A stretch of 25,517 nucleotides of DNA from JAHEDH01 sp965364515 (GCA_965364515.1 CBDTXZ010000024.1:1-25517); one strand, 5' to 3'. Positions 1 through 8,420 are shown, numbered from the stretch's first letter. The notes: a model not told the origin generated them from the sequence alone. Translations and numbers: made by a program.

Positions 1-1144
1 CGAGGTTCTGCATCAGGTCGGGGGCGAGGATCAGCACGGCTGCCAGCACGATCATCAGGGTTCCACTCACCAGCTTCAGCGCACGGCCGTGGCGCTCTTC
101 CAGCTTCGCCGCCCGCATCGCAACCACGGCGGTGCCGAAGACGGCGAACTCGTCGAGCAGGAAGACCACCATGTAGACGCCGAACAGCGCCACGGCGGTG
201 GAGGTTGCGACACCTTGGCGGGTGACGAGGTCGGTCCACAGGAGCGGGTATCCGGCGGTGCACGGTGTCTCGAGAAGCGACACGCCGGTGGCGAGGACGA
301 CCGTGCCGGCGAGCACCGTCTGGATCGGCTTGTCGTCGGCCACGGTCCGCATCCGTTGGTACAGCTTCGGCTTGGCGCGATCGGAGATCGTCAGGCTGGG
401 CCCTCGCTTGAAGGCAAAGAAGTCCTTGACGTTGATCAGTCCGAATGTCAGCGCGATCGCGGCCATCGTTGCTCTGATCCACGTCGCGTGAGCAGCCAGT
501 TCGAGCACGCTGTACAACCCGACGATGTACAACGCATACAGGCCTGCAGTCACCACCAGGAACGTGGTTCCGACGGCGATCACCCGGCGCCGGGACCCGG
601 TACGCAGTACGAGCGCCAGCAGGATCGACAGCGCCCACAGCGAGCACGGGTTGAAGCCGTCGACGAATGCGATCAACAGGGTGCTGACGAACAACGAGGT
701 CGAGCCGACGTCCCGCTCTCCGAACAGCGGGAGATCGATCGTTTCGGCCGTGGATGCGGGGGCCTCTACTCCGGCGAATCCGGCCTCGACTGCGGCTTCG
801 ATCTGTCCGGCGACGGAGTCGTTGAACCCGACCCACATGTCGTCGCCGAACAGTGTCGTGGGTACACCGGACACCTCTTCGCCTCGTCTGGCGAGCACGT
901 CGGCGAACAACCGCCGGTTCGCGTCACTGTGCCAGACCTCGTAGTCGACGATCTCGAGATCCGGATATGTAGAGCCGAGCTCGCTCAGGAACTCCCATTC
1001 GGCCTCGCAGTGCGGGCAGCCGTCGCCCCAGAACAGCACCAGCGGAGTCGGCGAATCGGGCGTCTCCGCTTGGCCGGCCGCGGCCGGAGCGACGGGTGCA
1101 ACCAGCGCGACGAGCAACAAACCGGCGATCAGCGTACGAGCCAT
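1..1144 (-). CDS. Secreted thioredoxin domain fused to CcdA/DsbD-like membrane electron carrier (3' truncated)
   Basis: Reading the minus strand from the ATG at 1144-1142 gives 381 codons open to the window edge. Residues 1-24 are a signal peptide. A thioredoxin-like domain follows, with a CPHC active site (C43, C46) and a GVPTTLF segment at 93-99 that supplies the cis-proline. From about residue 148 there are several hydrophobic helices with the two membrane cysteines typical of CcdA/DsbD: FNPC (C167) and ETPC (C295). The family passes electrons from cytoplasmic thioredoxin across the membrane to extracytoplasmic dithiols, for cytochrome c maturation or disulfide reduction. Here carrier and extracytoplasmic acceptor appear to be one chain. 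A GAGGG ribosome site lies 7 nt before the ATG and supports this start. The gene diverges from nuoE. The physiological partner is inferred, not visible. Confidence 0.85.
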   Translation of the reverse strand, partial: MARTLIAGLLLVALVAPVAPAAAGQAETPDSPTPLVLFWGDGCPHCEAEWEFLSELGSTYPDLEIVDYEVWHSDANRRLFADVLARRGEEVSGVPTTLFGDDMWVGFNDSVAGQIEAAVEAGFAGVEAPASTAETIDLPLFGERDVGSTSLFVSTLLIAFVDGFNPCSLWALSILLALVLRTGSRRRVIAVGTTFLVVTAGLYALYIVGLYSVLELAAHATWIRATMAAIALTFGLINVKDFFAFKRGPSLTISDRAKPKLYQRMRTVADDKPIQTVLAGTVVLATGVSLLETPCTAGYPLLWTDLVTRQGVATSTAVALFGVYMVVFLLDEFAVFGTAVVAMRAAKLEERHGRALKLVSGTLMIVLAAVLILAPDLMQNL

Positions 1145-1248
1145 GTCACGACCCTCGCGCCGGAGCGGTCGCGGTCGCAAGGTTCACAGGTCAGATCGCA
1201 ATGAGTCGACTGGCCGATCGCGTTCACGCGACCCGCCGAGCAATCGAG

Positions 1249-1307
1249 AACCGGTGAGGTCCGGTTGGTTTCGTGTGGGGTCCCGGGGACTCTTACAATC
1301 CGGGCCG
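1249..1307 (+). promoter_or_regulatory. nuoE promoter with upstream inverted repeat; probable leaderless start
   Basis: A -10-like TACAAT lies at 1294-1299, only 8 nt before the nuoE ATG, so transcription should start at or next to the start codon. No Shine-Dalgarno sequence precedes the ATG. Just upstream is a perfect inverted repeat, AACCGG-N6-CCGGTT (1249-1266), adjacent to where the -35 box should be (about 1271-1276, poorly matched), a position suited to a regulator. The 163-bp divergent region is shared with the CcdA-like gene. Promoter activity is inferred. Confidence 0.5.
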
Positions 1308-1928
1308 ATGAGCATCTGGTCCGAAGCCACCCAGTCACGTGCCAAGGAGATCCTGGCCAAGTACCCCGAGAAGCGCTCCGCCGTCATGCCGCTGCTGTAC
1401 CTGGCGATGGCCGAGGACGGATGGCTCACCGAAGAAGGCATGGCCGAGGTCGCCGAATGGGTCGGCATCACCCCCGCCCAGGTCCAGTCCGTCGCATCGT
1501 TCTACACGATGTACAAGCGCGAGCGCACCGGCAAGTACCTCGTATCGCTCTGCACGTCGATCTCTTGCATGCTTCTCGGAAGCGACGAGGTGCTCGCCGC
1601 AATCGAGGACGAATCGGGGGTCCCGCACGGTGAGACCGATCCAGAGGGCTTGATATCGGTGGAGCACGCCGAGTGCATCGGAGCGTGCGGAGGAGCCGTC
1701 GCCTGTCAGGTGAACTACGAGTTGATCGAGGGCATCACCGCCGAGAAGGGTCGGGAGCTCATCCGGTGGCTGAAGAAGGCTCGACCGGACGCCGTGAACA
1801 CCGATGAGATGCAGGAGCTGTTCGGTGGGCAGCGGAGTTTCGACTGGGCCCTGCCATCCGATGCGAGCGCGCCCGGCCCCTATCCAGCATTCGAACCCTA
1901 CGGCACCGTTGCGAAGGACACCGAGTGA
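1308..1928 (+). CDS. nuoE: NADH-quinone oxidoreductase subunit E (24-kDa type)
   Basis: 206 aa. Together with NuoF and NuoG it forms the NADH-oxidising module of complex I on the cytoplasmic side. The N-terminal half is the helical thioredoxin-like NuoE region (EILAKYPEKRSAVMPLLY). The C-terminal half binds the N1a [2Fe-2S] cluster through CTSISC and a later CIGAC, the expected C-x4-C ... C-x3-C pattern. A longer open frame extends upstream to 1143, but the conserved protein starts at the ATG at 1308, directly behind the -10-like TACAAT. The stop overlaps the nuoF GTG by 3 nt. The last ~40 residues are acidic and proline-rich, beyond the cluster domain. First gene of the nuo cluster here. Confidence 0.95.
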   Translation: MSIWSEATQSRAKEILAKYPEKRSAVMPLLYLAMAEDGWLTEEGMAEVAEWVGITPAQVQSVASFYTMYKRERTGKYLVSLCTSISCMLLGSDEVLAAIEDESGVPHGETDPEGLISVEHAECIGACGGAVACQVNYELIEGITAEKGRELIRWLKKARPDAVNTDEMQELFGGQRSFDWALPSDASAPGPYPAFEPYGTVAKDTE

Positions 1929-3238
1929 ACTACCCGAAGGTCATCACCAAGCGGATGGAAGACCATCCGACCGACAGTCACACGATCGAGCGGTACGAGG
2001 CGACCGGTGGCTACGTCCAGGCACGCACGGCGGTATCGAAGACTCGCGACGAACTGGTCGAGACCGTCAAGGAGTCCGGTCTGCTTGGGCGGGGTGGAGC
2101 CGCCTTCTCGACCGGCCTGAAGTGGAGCTTCCTCGCACCGGCGCGCCCTGCGTATCTCGTCGTCAACGGCGACGAGTCCGAGCCGGGCACTTTCAAAGAT
2201 CGCCAACTGCTGGAGCGTGATCCGCACCAGATGCTCGAAGGAGTGATCATCACGGCGATCGCCAACGAGGTCCATCACGCCTTCGTCTACATCCGAGGTG
2301 AGTATCCCAAACCCGCCCGACGGCTCCAGGAGGCGGTCGACGAGGCCTACGCCAAGGGATACTTCGGGAAGGGGATCTTCGGGTCCGATTACGACCTCGA
2401 ACTGACGGTTCATCTGGGTGGTGGTGCCTACATCTGTGGCGAGGAGACCGCCCTCATCAACTCACTCGAGGGCCAGCGCGGCGAGCCACGGCTGAAACCG
2501 CCGTACTTCCCGGCCGCCAAGGGCCTCTACATGATGCCGACCATCGTCAACAACGTCGAGACGATGGCCAACATCCCGCACATCTTCGAGATGGGAGTCG
2601 AGGCCTATCGGGCGCTCGGCCACGGCGACGACACCGGCACGTTCATGACCTCGCTGTCCGGGCACGTCAACAAGCCGGGCAACTATGAGCTTCCCCACGG
2701 GATCACATGGCGAGAGCTCATCTACGACGTCGGCGGCGGCATCCCCGGCGACCGCGAGCTCAAGATGTGGATCCCCGGCGGCGCATCCGCTCCATGGTTC
2801 AATCCCGAAGAGCACCTCGACCTTCCGATCACCAAAGGCGACACCGGCCAGGCGGGGTCGATGCTCGGCTCCGGCGCCGTCGTCGTCATGGACGACACCA
2901 CCTGTGTCGTCAAGGCTGCCGAGCGGGTCGTCCGCTTCTTCAGCCACGAGTCCTGTGGCCAGTGCACGCCGTGTCGTGAAGGCACAACGTGGCTCGAGAT
3001 GATCCTCCGCCGGATCGAAGACGGTCAGGGCCGACCCATCGACGCGGACCTGCTACTCGACATCTCCGACAACATCAGTGTCGGGCTCGCCTGGCCACCG
3101 AAGCAGACCACGATCTGCCCACTCGGCCCCTCTGCGGTGTCACCGATCACCTCGATCATGCGCCGCTTCCGCGACGAGGTCATGGCACACATCTCCGAAG
3201 GCGCCTGTCCGCTCGCCAAGACAGAGGTGCACGCGTGA
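1925..3238 (+). CDS. nuoF: NADH-quinone oxidoreductase subunit F (51-kDa type, NADH/FMN-binding)
   Basis: 437 aa with a GTG start overlapping the nuoE stop (GTGA), implying translational coupling. It oxidises NADH through FMN and passes electrons to the N3 cluster. Visible motifs in order: GRGGAAFSTGLKW (glycine-rich NADH/FMN region), VVNGDESEPGTFKDR (FMN site), GGGAYICGEETALINSLEG with RGEPRLKPPYFP, then the N3 [4Fe-4S] ligands SCGQCTPCREGT and the distal cysteine in TICPLGPSA. Length is normal for the family (about 430-450). The stop again overlaps the next GTG by 3 nt (nuoG). Confidence 0.97.
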   Translation: MNYPKVITKRMEDHPTDSHTIERYEATGGYVQARTAVSKTRDELVETVKESGLLGRGGAAFSTGLKWSFLAPARPAYLVVNGDESEPGTFKDRQLLERDPHQMLEGVIITAIANEVHHAFVYIRGEYPKPARRLQEAVDEAYAKGYFGKGIFGSDYDLELTVHLGGGAYICGEETALINSLEGQRGEPRLKPPYFPAAKGLYMMPTIVNNVETMANIPHIFEMGVEAYRALGHGDDTGTFMTSLSGHVNKPGNYELPHGITWRELIYDVGGGIPGDRELKMWIPGGASAPWFNPEEHLDLPITKGDTGQAGSMLGSGAVVVMDDTTCVVKAAERVVRFFSHESCGQCTPCREGTTWLEMILRRIEDGQGRPIDADLLLDISDNISVGLAWPPKQTTICPLGPSAVSPITSIMRRFRDEVMAHISEGACPLAKTEVHA

Positions 3239-5682
3239 CCGACGTCAAGCCGGAGACCGAGACCCAACTCGTCACCATCACGATCGACGGTGTCGAGCAC
3301 GAGGTGAAAAAGGGCGAACTCCTCATCAAGGCAGCTCAGGAGAACGGGACCTACATCCCCCGCTTCTGCTGGCATCCCCGGATGAATCCGGTCGGCATGT
3401 GCCGCATGTGCCTCGTCCAGATCGAGACACCTCGGGGTCCCGCATTGATCACGGCCTGCACCAACCCCGTCGCCGACGGAATGGTCGTCGATACCCAGAA
3501 CGACACCGTGAAGAAGGCCCAAGAGGGGATTCTCGAGTTCCTGCTGATCAACCATCCACTCGATTGCCCGGTCTGTGACCGCGGCGGCGAATGCCCGCTC
3601 CAGGATCAGACCATGTCCTACGGGCCGGGTGAGTCTCGGTTCGTCGAGGAGAAGCGGCACTACGAGAAACCGATCCCGATCTCCGACCTGGTGCTGTTGG
3701 ACCGAGAGCGCTGCATCCTCTGCGCCCGCTGCACGCGCTTCTCCGACGAGATCTCCGGTGATCCGCTCATCGAGTTCAAGGATCGCGGCAACAACACCCA
3801 GGTCAACACGTTCCCCGAGCTGCCGTTCTCCTCCTACTTCTCGGGCAACACCGTTCAGATCTGCCCGGTCGGTGCCCTCACGGCCACCGCATACCGCTTC
3901 CGGGCCCGCCCGTGGGATCTCCGTGAGGTCGAATCGACCTGTGCCCACTGCACCGCCGGTGACCGCATCACGATCCAGTCGTCGCAGAACGAGGTACTCC
4001 GTTTCCTCGGAGTCGACAGCGAGCCGACCAACCACGGCTGGCTGAGTGACAAGTGCCGCTTCGGTTTCGAATACATCAACTCGCCTGATCGCCTGAGCAC
4101 CCCGCTGGTGAAGGGCTCCGACGGAGAGTTTCGTGAGACGTCGTGGGCCGAGGCACTGGATCTCGTCGCCTCCAAGCTCAAGTCCACGGTCGAGACCTCC
4201 GGGCCGGATTCGGTCGGCGCCGTCGGTGGTGCGCGGCTCACCAACGAGGACGCATATGCGCTGTCGAAGTTCATGCGGGTGGCTGTCGGAACGAACAACG
4301 TCGACGCGCAACTCGACGACGGCCTCGACCCGCAGTTCCTCGCCGCCACAGCGGATCGCGGTCTGATCTCGGACCTCGAGACCGCCAAGACCGTCCTCGT
4401 CTGGGGGCCCGATCTCAAAGAGGAGCACCCGACCCTGTATCTGAGGGTCCGCCGGGCCGCGCAGGAGTTGGGCGCCACTCTGATCGTCGTCCACCCGAGG
4501 GCGACCGGACTCGACGATCGCGCCGACCACAAGTTCACCTACCGCCCGGGCTCGGGAACCGAGGTGCTGGCCGCCCTCTCGGCCGGCGATGCTCCATATG
4601 CCGATGCTCGCGCCGCGCTCGACGCGGGTCCGGTCGTGGCCCTCGTCGGACGCACCGGGCACACCGAGGATCCCAAGCTGGCAGAGGCGATCGCCGCCTT
4701 CGTCCGAACGCTCGGTGACGCCTCGATCCTCCCTCTCGCTCGCCGGTCGAACATCTTCGGCGCACTGGACATGGGCTTGTCTCCCACGTTGCTGCCAGGG
4801 CGCGCAACCATCACGGCGTCCGGGCTCAGCGCCCTCGAGGAATCGTGGGGCAGTTGGCCGACCACGCCGGGCAAGGCGACCGGCGAGATGCTCGCCGAGG
4901 GCGCACTCGAGGCAATCGTCCTCGTCGGAGCGGACCCGGTTCGCGACATGCCGAACGGCTCGGCCGCTGCAGCGGCTCTCCAGCAAGCCGGATTCGTCCT
5001 GTCGATCGACCAGTTCCTGAACGACTCGAACCGGCTCGCAGACGTGATCCTCCCGGCGGAGGGTTTCGCCGAGAAGGACGGCACCCTCACGAACATCGAG
5101 GGCAGGGTCCAGAAGGTGAACAACATCGTCCCCGGTCCCGGGCAGTCGAGGCCGGACTGGTCGATCATCGACGACATCGCAACCCGTATGGGCTCCTCAC
5201 TCGGCTTCGCTTCCGCCGAAGCCATCAACGCAGAGATCGCAGCCGTGGCACCGGCGTATGCCGGAATCACCTGGGACCTGCTCGAGTGGGACGAGCGCGA
5301 CGGGGCGGTGGTCCCGTACGGCGACGCCGTTCAACCGCTCGAATACATCCCGGTGGACACCGGCGGCGACACGGTCAAGGGCGACTTGGTGCTGCACCAC
5401 GCCCGGGTGATGTACGACGACGGCGTCCTCATGCGAAACGGCTTGTCACAGCACCATCTGGCGCCCGGCGCCTCGCTCCACGTGCATCCCGACGACGCCA
5501 GACGGCTCGGGCTGACCGACCGAGCGTCGCTCACCGCCGGGGACGTGACCGTGACGCTTCCCGTCGTCGTCGACGAATCGCTGGCCCACGGCGTCGTCTA
5601 CGTCCCGTTCAACCAGCCGGGTGTCCCGCCTCTCGGGTCGAGCCCCCTCGTCGAGGTCGCAGCGCCGACTGCAGAGGTGTGA
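3235..5682 (+). CDS. nuoG: NADH-quinone oxidoreductase subunit G (75-kDa type, Fe-S/molybdopterin-fold)
   Basis: 815 aa from the GTG at 3235, which overlaps the nuoF stop; the open frame extends upstream but that part is nuoF sequence in another frame. This is the large Fe-S subunit that wires electrons from NuoF towards the quinone arm. The N-terminal 2Fe-2S ferredoxin domain shows CWHPRMNPVGMCRMC and a later TAC. HPLDCPVCDRGGEC supplies the His/Cys ligands of N5, and CILCARC plus ICPVGAL supply N4-type ligands. The molybdopterin-oxidoreductase-like domain opens with CAHCTAGD (C236, C239, D243) and C274: the third N7 ligand, normally Cys, is Asp. The C-terminus (about 715-815) looks like a degenerate molybdopterin-dinucleotide-binding domain. 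A 118-bp gap separates it from nuoH. Confidence 0.96.
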   Translation: MTDVKPETETQLVTITIDGVEHEVKKGELLIKAAQENGTYIPRFCWHPRMNPVGMCRMCLVQIETPRGPALITACTNPVADGMVVDTQNDTVKKAQEGILEFLLINHPLDCPVCDRGGECPLQDQTMSYGPGESRFVEEKRHYEKPIPISDLVLLDRERCILCARCTRFSDEISGDPLIEFKDRGNNTQVNTFPELPFSSYFSGNTVQICPVGALTATAYRFRARPWDLREVESTCAHCTAGDRITIQSSQNEVLRFLGVDSEPTNHGWLSDKCRFGFEYINSPDRLSTPLVKGSDGEFRETSWAEALDLVASKLKSTVETSGPDSVGAVGGARLTNEDAYALSKFMRVAVGTNNVDAQLDDGLDPQFLAATADRGLISDLETAKTVLVWGPDLKEEHPTLYLRVRRAAQELGATLIVVHPRATGLDDRADHKFTYRPGSGTEVLAALSAGDAPYADARAALDAGPVVALVGRTGHTEDPKLAEAIAAFVRTLGDASILPLARRSNIFGALDMGLSPTLLPGRATITASGLSALEESWGSWPTTPGKATGEMLAEGALEAIVLVGADPVRDMPNGSAAAAALQQAGFVLSIDQFLNDSNRLADVILPAEGFAEKDGTLTNIEGRVQKVNNIVPGPGQSRPDWSIIDDIATRMGSSLGFASAEAINAEIAAVAPAYAGITWDLLEWDERDGAVVPYGDAVQPLEYIPVDTGGDTVKGDLVLHHARVMYDDGVLMRNGLSQHHLAPGASLHVHPDDARRLGLTDRASLTAGDVTVTLPVVVDESLAHGVVYVPFNQPGVPPLGSSPLVEVAAPTAEV

Positions 5683-5736
5683 GCCGTCTCGCCACCCGCT
5701 CCACCGGAAGCGAATTCGGTCGAAATCTGCGAAGAA

Positions 5737-5766
5737 TTGGTCTGATGGGGTACGCGGTCGTAATCT
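5737..5766 (+). promoter_or_regulatory. Possible internal promoter upstream of nuoH
   Basis: The 118-bp gap between nuoG and nuoH contains TTGGTC (5737-5742), an 18-bp spacer and TAATCT (5761-5766), an acceptable -35/-10 pair. It would give a leader of about 30 nt carrying the nuoH ribosome site AGGAAGG (5784-5790). It could supply extra transcript for the membrane arm. Weak evidence, by eye only. Confidence 0.3.
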
Positions 5767-5800
5767 CCCTGGCGGTGTTGTCGAGGAAGGCCGACCGCTG

Positions 5801-6925
5801 ATGGATCTCATCGATTTCGGGTTGATCGTGTTGCGCGTCGTCGCCACGTTTGCCCTCCTCCTCGTCGTCACACCGATGAACATCTGGGCCGAGCGGAAGC
5901 TCCTCGCAGACATGCAGAACCGTGTCGGTCCCGACCGGGCCGGACCATGGGGAATCCTCCAGTCGTTCGCCGACGCCTTCAAGCTCTTCTTCAAGGAACA
6001 GGTGATGCCGACGAAGGCCGAGAAGTGGATGTTCCTGTCGGCGCCGGTATTCGCCGTGGTGCCCGCATTCCTTCTCTTCATGGTCGTTCCCTGGGGCGCT
6101 CCACTCACCTTCACGATCGACGGCGTCGAGCGGGTGGTGCCGCTGCAAGGAACCGATCTCAACGTGGGCGTCTTGTTCGTGTTGGCGATGTCGTCCATGG
6201 CCGTCTACGCAGTCGTGCTGGCCGGCTGGTCCTCGGGCTCGAAGTACCCGCTGCTCGGTGGCGTCCGCGCGACCGCTCAGGCCATCTCCTACGAAGCCGC
6301 CCTCGGCCTTGCAATCGTGGCGGTCGTGCTCTATTCCTCCACGGCCGGAGACTCCGGAGGAGGCACGCTCTCGCTCGCAGGGATCGTCGAACGGCAGTCA
6401 GGGACGCTCGAAGCAGTACTGCCGCAGTTCGGTGCCGTCACTCAGTTCATCCCTCGCTGGAACCTGATCCCTCAGTTCGTCGCCTTCGTCATCTTCGTCA
6501 TGGCTGCGATCGCAGAGACCAACCGTGCACCGTTCGACCTCGTCGAGGCAGAACAGGAGTTGGTCGGTGGATTCCACACCGAGTACTCGGGCTCGAAGTT
6601 CCTGCTGTTCTTCCTCGCCGAGTACGTGAACATCTTCTCGATGTCGGCCCTGGCGGCGACGCTCTTCCTCGGCGGATGGAATGGGCCGACCTTCGATTCG
6701 GTCCTTCCAGGCTTCATCTCTGCGGCCCTGCCAACCGTGTGGCTTCTGCTCAAGACCTACGTGATCGTTTTCGTGTTCATCTGGGTGCGCGCCACCCTGC
6801 CTCGTATGCGGTATGACCAGCTGATGACGCTCGGGTGGAAGCGACTCATTCCCGGCGCGCTCGGGTGGCTCATCGTGTCTGCGCTGGTGATCGGTGTGCG
6901 GCGATTCGGACTTCCGTTTGTTTGA
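5801..6925 (+). CDS. nuoH: NADH-quinone oxidoreductase subunit H (ND1)
   Basis: 374 aa with ATG at 5801, preceded by the purine-rich site AGGAAGG. The frame is open further upstream, but that extension is arginine-rich shadow of nuoG. NuoH anchors the hydrophilic arm to the membrane and lines the quinone chamber. Diagnostic segments: ERKLLADMQNRVGPDRAG near residue 30 with GILQSFADAFKLFFKE after it, and EAEQELVGGFHTEYSGSKF in the middle, which carries the conserved acidic cytoplasmic loop. About eight hydrophobic helices are visible. The next gene, nuoI, starts 11 bp after the stop. Confidence 0.96.
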   Translation: MDLIDFGLIVLRVVATFALLLVVTPMNIWAERKLLADMQNRVGPDRAGPWGILQSFADAFKLFFKEQVMPTKAEKWMFLSAPVFAVVPAFLLFMVVPWGAPLTFTIDGVERVVPLQGTDLNVGVLFVLAMSSMAVYAVVLAGWSSGSKYPLLGGVRATAQAISYEAALGLAIVAVVLYSSTAGDSGGGTLSLAGIVERQSGTLEAVLPQFGAVTQFIPRWNLIPQFVAFVIFVMAAIAETNRAPFDLVEAEQELVGGFHTEYSGSKFLLFFLAEYVNIFSMSALAATLFLGGWNGPTFDSVLPGFISAALPTVWLLLKTYVIVFVFIWVRATLPRMRYDQLMTLGWKRLIPGALGWLIVSALVIGVRRFGLPFV

Positions 6926-6936
6926 GGTGATGTGAG

Positions 6937-7551
6937 ATGGGCGTGATCGGTGAACTTCTGAAGGGTCTGCGGGTGACCGGCTCGCAGATGTTCAAGCCGC
7001 GTGTCACGGTGAAGTACCCAGCCGTGTTCCGTGAGAAGCCTGAGCGCTTTCATGGTCGCCACGTCCTGAACCGCTATCCGGACGGGATGGAGAAGTGCAT
7101 CGGCTGTGAGCTGTGCGCCGGTGCCTGCCCGGCTCGCTGCATCTACGTGCGCGGCGCGGACAACCCGGTCGATGATCCGGTGAGCCCCGGGGAACGGTAC
7201 GGCTTCGTCTACGAGATCAACATGTTGCGGTGCATCTTCTGCGCCTTGTGCGTCGAGGCCTGCCCGACCGAGGCGATCACGATGACCCATCTCTTCGAGA
7301 TGTCGACCCAGAACCGCGAGGACGCGATCTACACGAAGGACACGCTCCTGATGAACGCGGACGGCTCGGTACCTCACATGTTCCCCGACGACCACCTCGC
7401 CGACCAGGACGAGCTGCTGGTCGCCGACGGCTGGGTACGGGCAACCGCGCCCTCGGGAAACGCCGCCTACGAAGGCGTCAAGATGTGGCAGGGGACCCCT
7501 GGTCCCGCAGACTGGTCGCCTGAGCCATCTCAGGAAGAGCGGGATTCTTGA
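6937..7551 (+). CDS. nuoI: NADH-quinone oxidoreductase subunit I (two [4Fe-4S] ferredoxin-type)
   Basis: 204 aa; ATG 11 bp after nuoH with GAGGTGA just upstream as ribosome site. It holds clusters N6a and N6b, the last relay before NuoB and quinone. Two ferredoxin motifs are visible: CIGCELCAGACP and CIFCALCVEACP. The C-terminal tail after about residue 130 is long and acidic, with no further cysteines. The stop overlaps the nuoJ ATG by one base (TGATG). Its direct partners NuoB and NuoCD are not encoded in this window. Confidence 0.96.
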   Translation: MGVIGELLKGLRVTGSQMFKPRVTVKYPAVFREKPERFHGRHVLNRYPDGMEKCIGCELCAGACPARCIYVRGADNPVDDPVSPGERYGFVYEINMLRCIFCALCVEACPTEAITMTHLFEMSTQNREDAIYTKDTLLMNADGSVPHMFPDDHLADQDELLVADGWVRATAPSGNAAYEGVKMWQGTPGPADWSPEPSQEERDS

Positions 7552-8078
7552 TGGTCGAGCTCGTGGTCTTCGTCGTGGTCGGCACGGCCGCAATCGCCGG
7601 CGCCTTGGCCGTCATCTTCGCCAAGAACCCGGTGTACGCAGCGATGGGCCTGCTCGCGACTCTGTTCTCGCTCGGGGTGTTCTATGTGGTGAACCTTGGA
7701 CACCTGATCGCAGCGGTCCAGGTGATCGTGTACGCAGGGGCGGTGCTGACGCTCTTCCTGTTCGTGATCATGATGATCGGGGTCGACCGCGTCGAGGACA
7801 CGTCCGAGCCGATCCGCTATCAGCGACAGCTTGTCGTCGGACTGGCGGGCATCCTCGTGGTGACCATCGGGGCGCTGGTTCTGGGTGGCGAGTTCGCGTG
7901 GGTGCCCCGAGCCGTGGACGGGCCGATTCCGAACGGGACGGTCGAGAACATCGCCGGCATCATGTTCACGGACTGGCTCCTGCCGTTCGAGGTGACCGCG
8001 CTGCTGCTGACGATCGGCGCCGCCGGGGCGATCGCCCTCGCCTATTACTCCCCTGGAGCGTCGGAGGAGCCCGAATGA
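7551..8078 (+). CDS. nuoJ: NADH-quinone oxidoreductase subunit J (ND6)
   Basis: 175 aa; the ATG at 7551 shares one base with the nuoI stop, and a TTG one codon earlier is the only near alternative. NuoJ is a small five-helix subunit of the proton-translocating membrane arm next to NuoH, NuoK and NuoA. Visible are VFVVVGTAAIAGALAVIFAKNPVYAA-type helix 1 followed by MGLLATLFSLGVFYVV, and LIAAVQVIVYAGAVLTLFLFVIMMIG, the conserved ND6 helix with the pi-bulge region. A final helix ends before the acidic tail. Overlaps nuoK by ATGA. Confidence 0.95.
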   Translation: MVELVVFVVVGTAAIAGALAVIFAKNPVYAAMGLLATLFSLGVFYVVNLGHLIAAVQVIVYAGAVLTLFLFVIMMIGVDRVEDTSEPIRYQRQLVVGLAGILVVTIGALVLGGEFAWVPRAVDGPIPNGTVENIAGIMFTDWLLPFEVTALLLTIGAAGAIALAYYSPGASEEPE

Positions 8079-8383
8079 TCGAAGTCACCGCCGGCTGGTA
8101 TCTCTCTCTCGCTGCCGTTCTGTTCTCGATCGGCCTGCTCGGCATCCTGGTGCGACGCAATGCACTCATCATGTTCATGTGCGTCGAGCTCATGCTCAAC
8201 GCCGTGAACCTGACGTTCGTGGCTGCGGGGCGGGCACTCGGCCGTCTCGAGGGTCAGGTGGCCGTGTTCTTCGTGCTGGTGGTCGCAGCCGCCGAGGTCG
8301 TGGTCGGCCTGGCGATCATCGTCGCCATCTTCCGCCGTCGAGAATCCGCGTCGGTCGACGAGCTCGCGAGCCTGCGCGGATGA
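8075..8383 (+). CDS. nuoK: NADH-quinone oxidoreductase subunit K (ND4L)
   Basis: 102 aa; the ATG overlaps the nuoJ stop (ATGA). NuoK has three transmembrane helices and belongs to the membrane-arm proton path. The conserved helix with buried glutamates is seen as MFMCVELMLNAVNLTFV, and the second conserved glutamate lies in VVAAAEVVVGLAIIVAIF. Length is typical (about 100). It is followed not by nuoL directly but by a 133-bp gap filled mostly with 7-bp repeats. Confidence 0.95.
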   Translation: MIEVTAGWYLSLAAVLFSIGLLGILVRRNALIMFMCVELMLNAVNLTFVAAGRALGRLEGQVAVFFVLVVAAAEVVVGLAIIVAIFRRRESASVDELASLRG

Positions 8384-8420
8384 GTGCAATGACGAGTTCG
8401 CCCACGTTCGTGGCCAGCTG

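Noticed and set aside
3025..4986. 653-codon open frame on the minus strand opposite nuoF/nuoG
   Set aside because: It is antisense to well-conserved nuoG sequence; its translation is rich in Arg, Gly, Asp and Val with no motif. GC-rich third positions of nuoG keep stops out of this frame.
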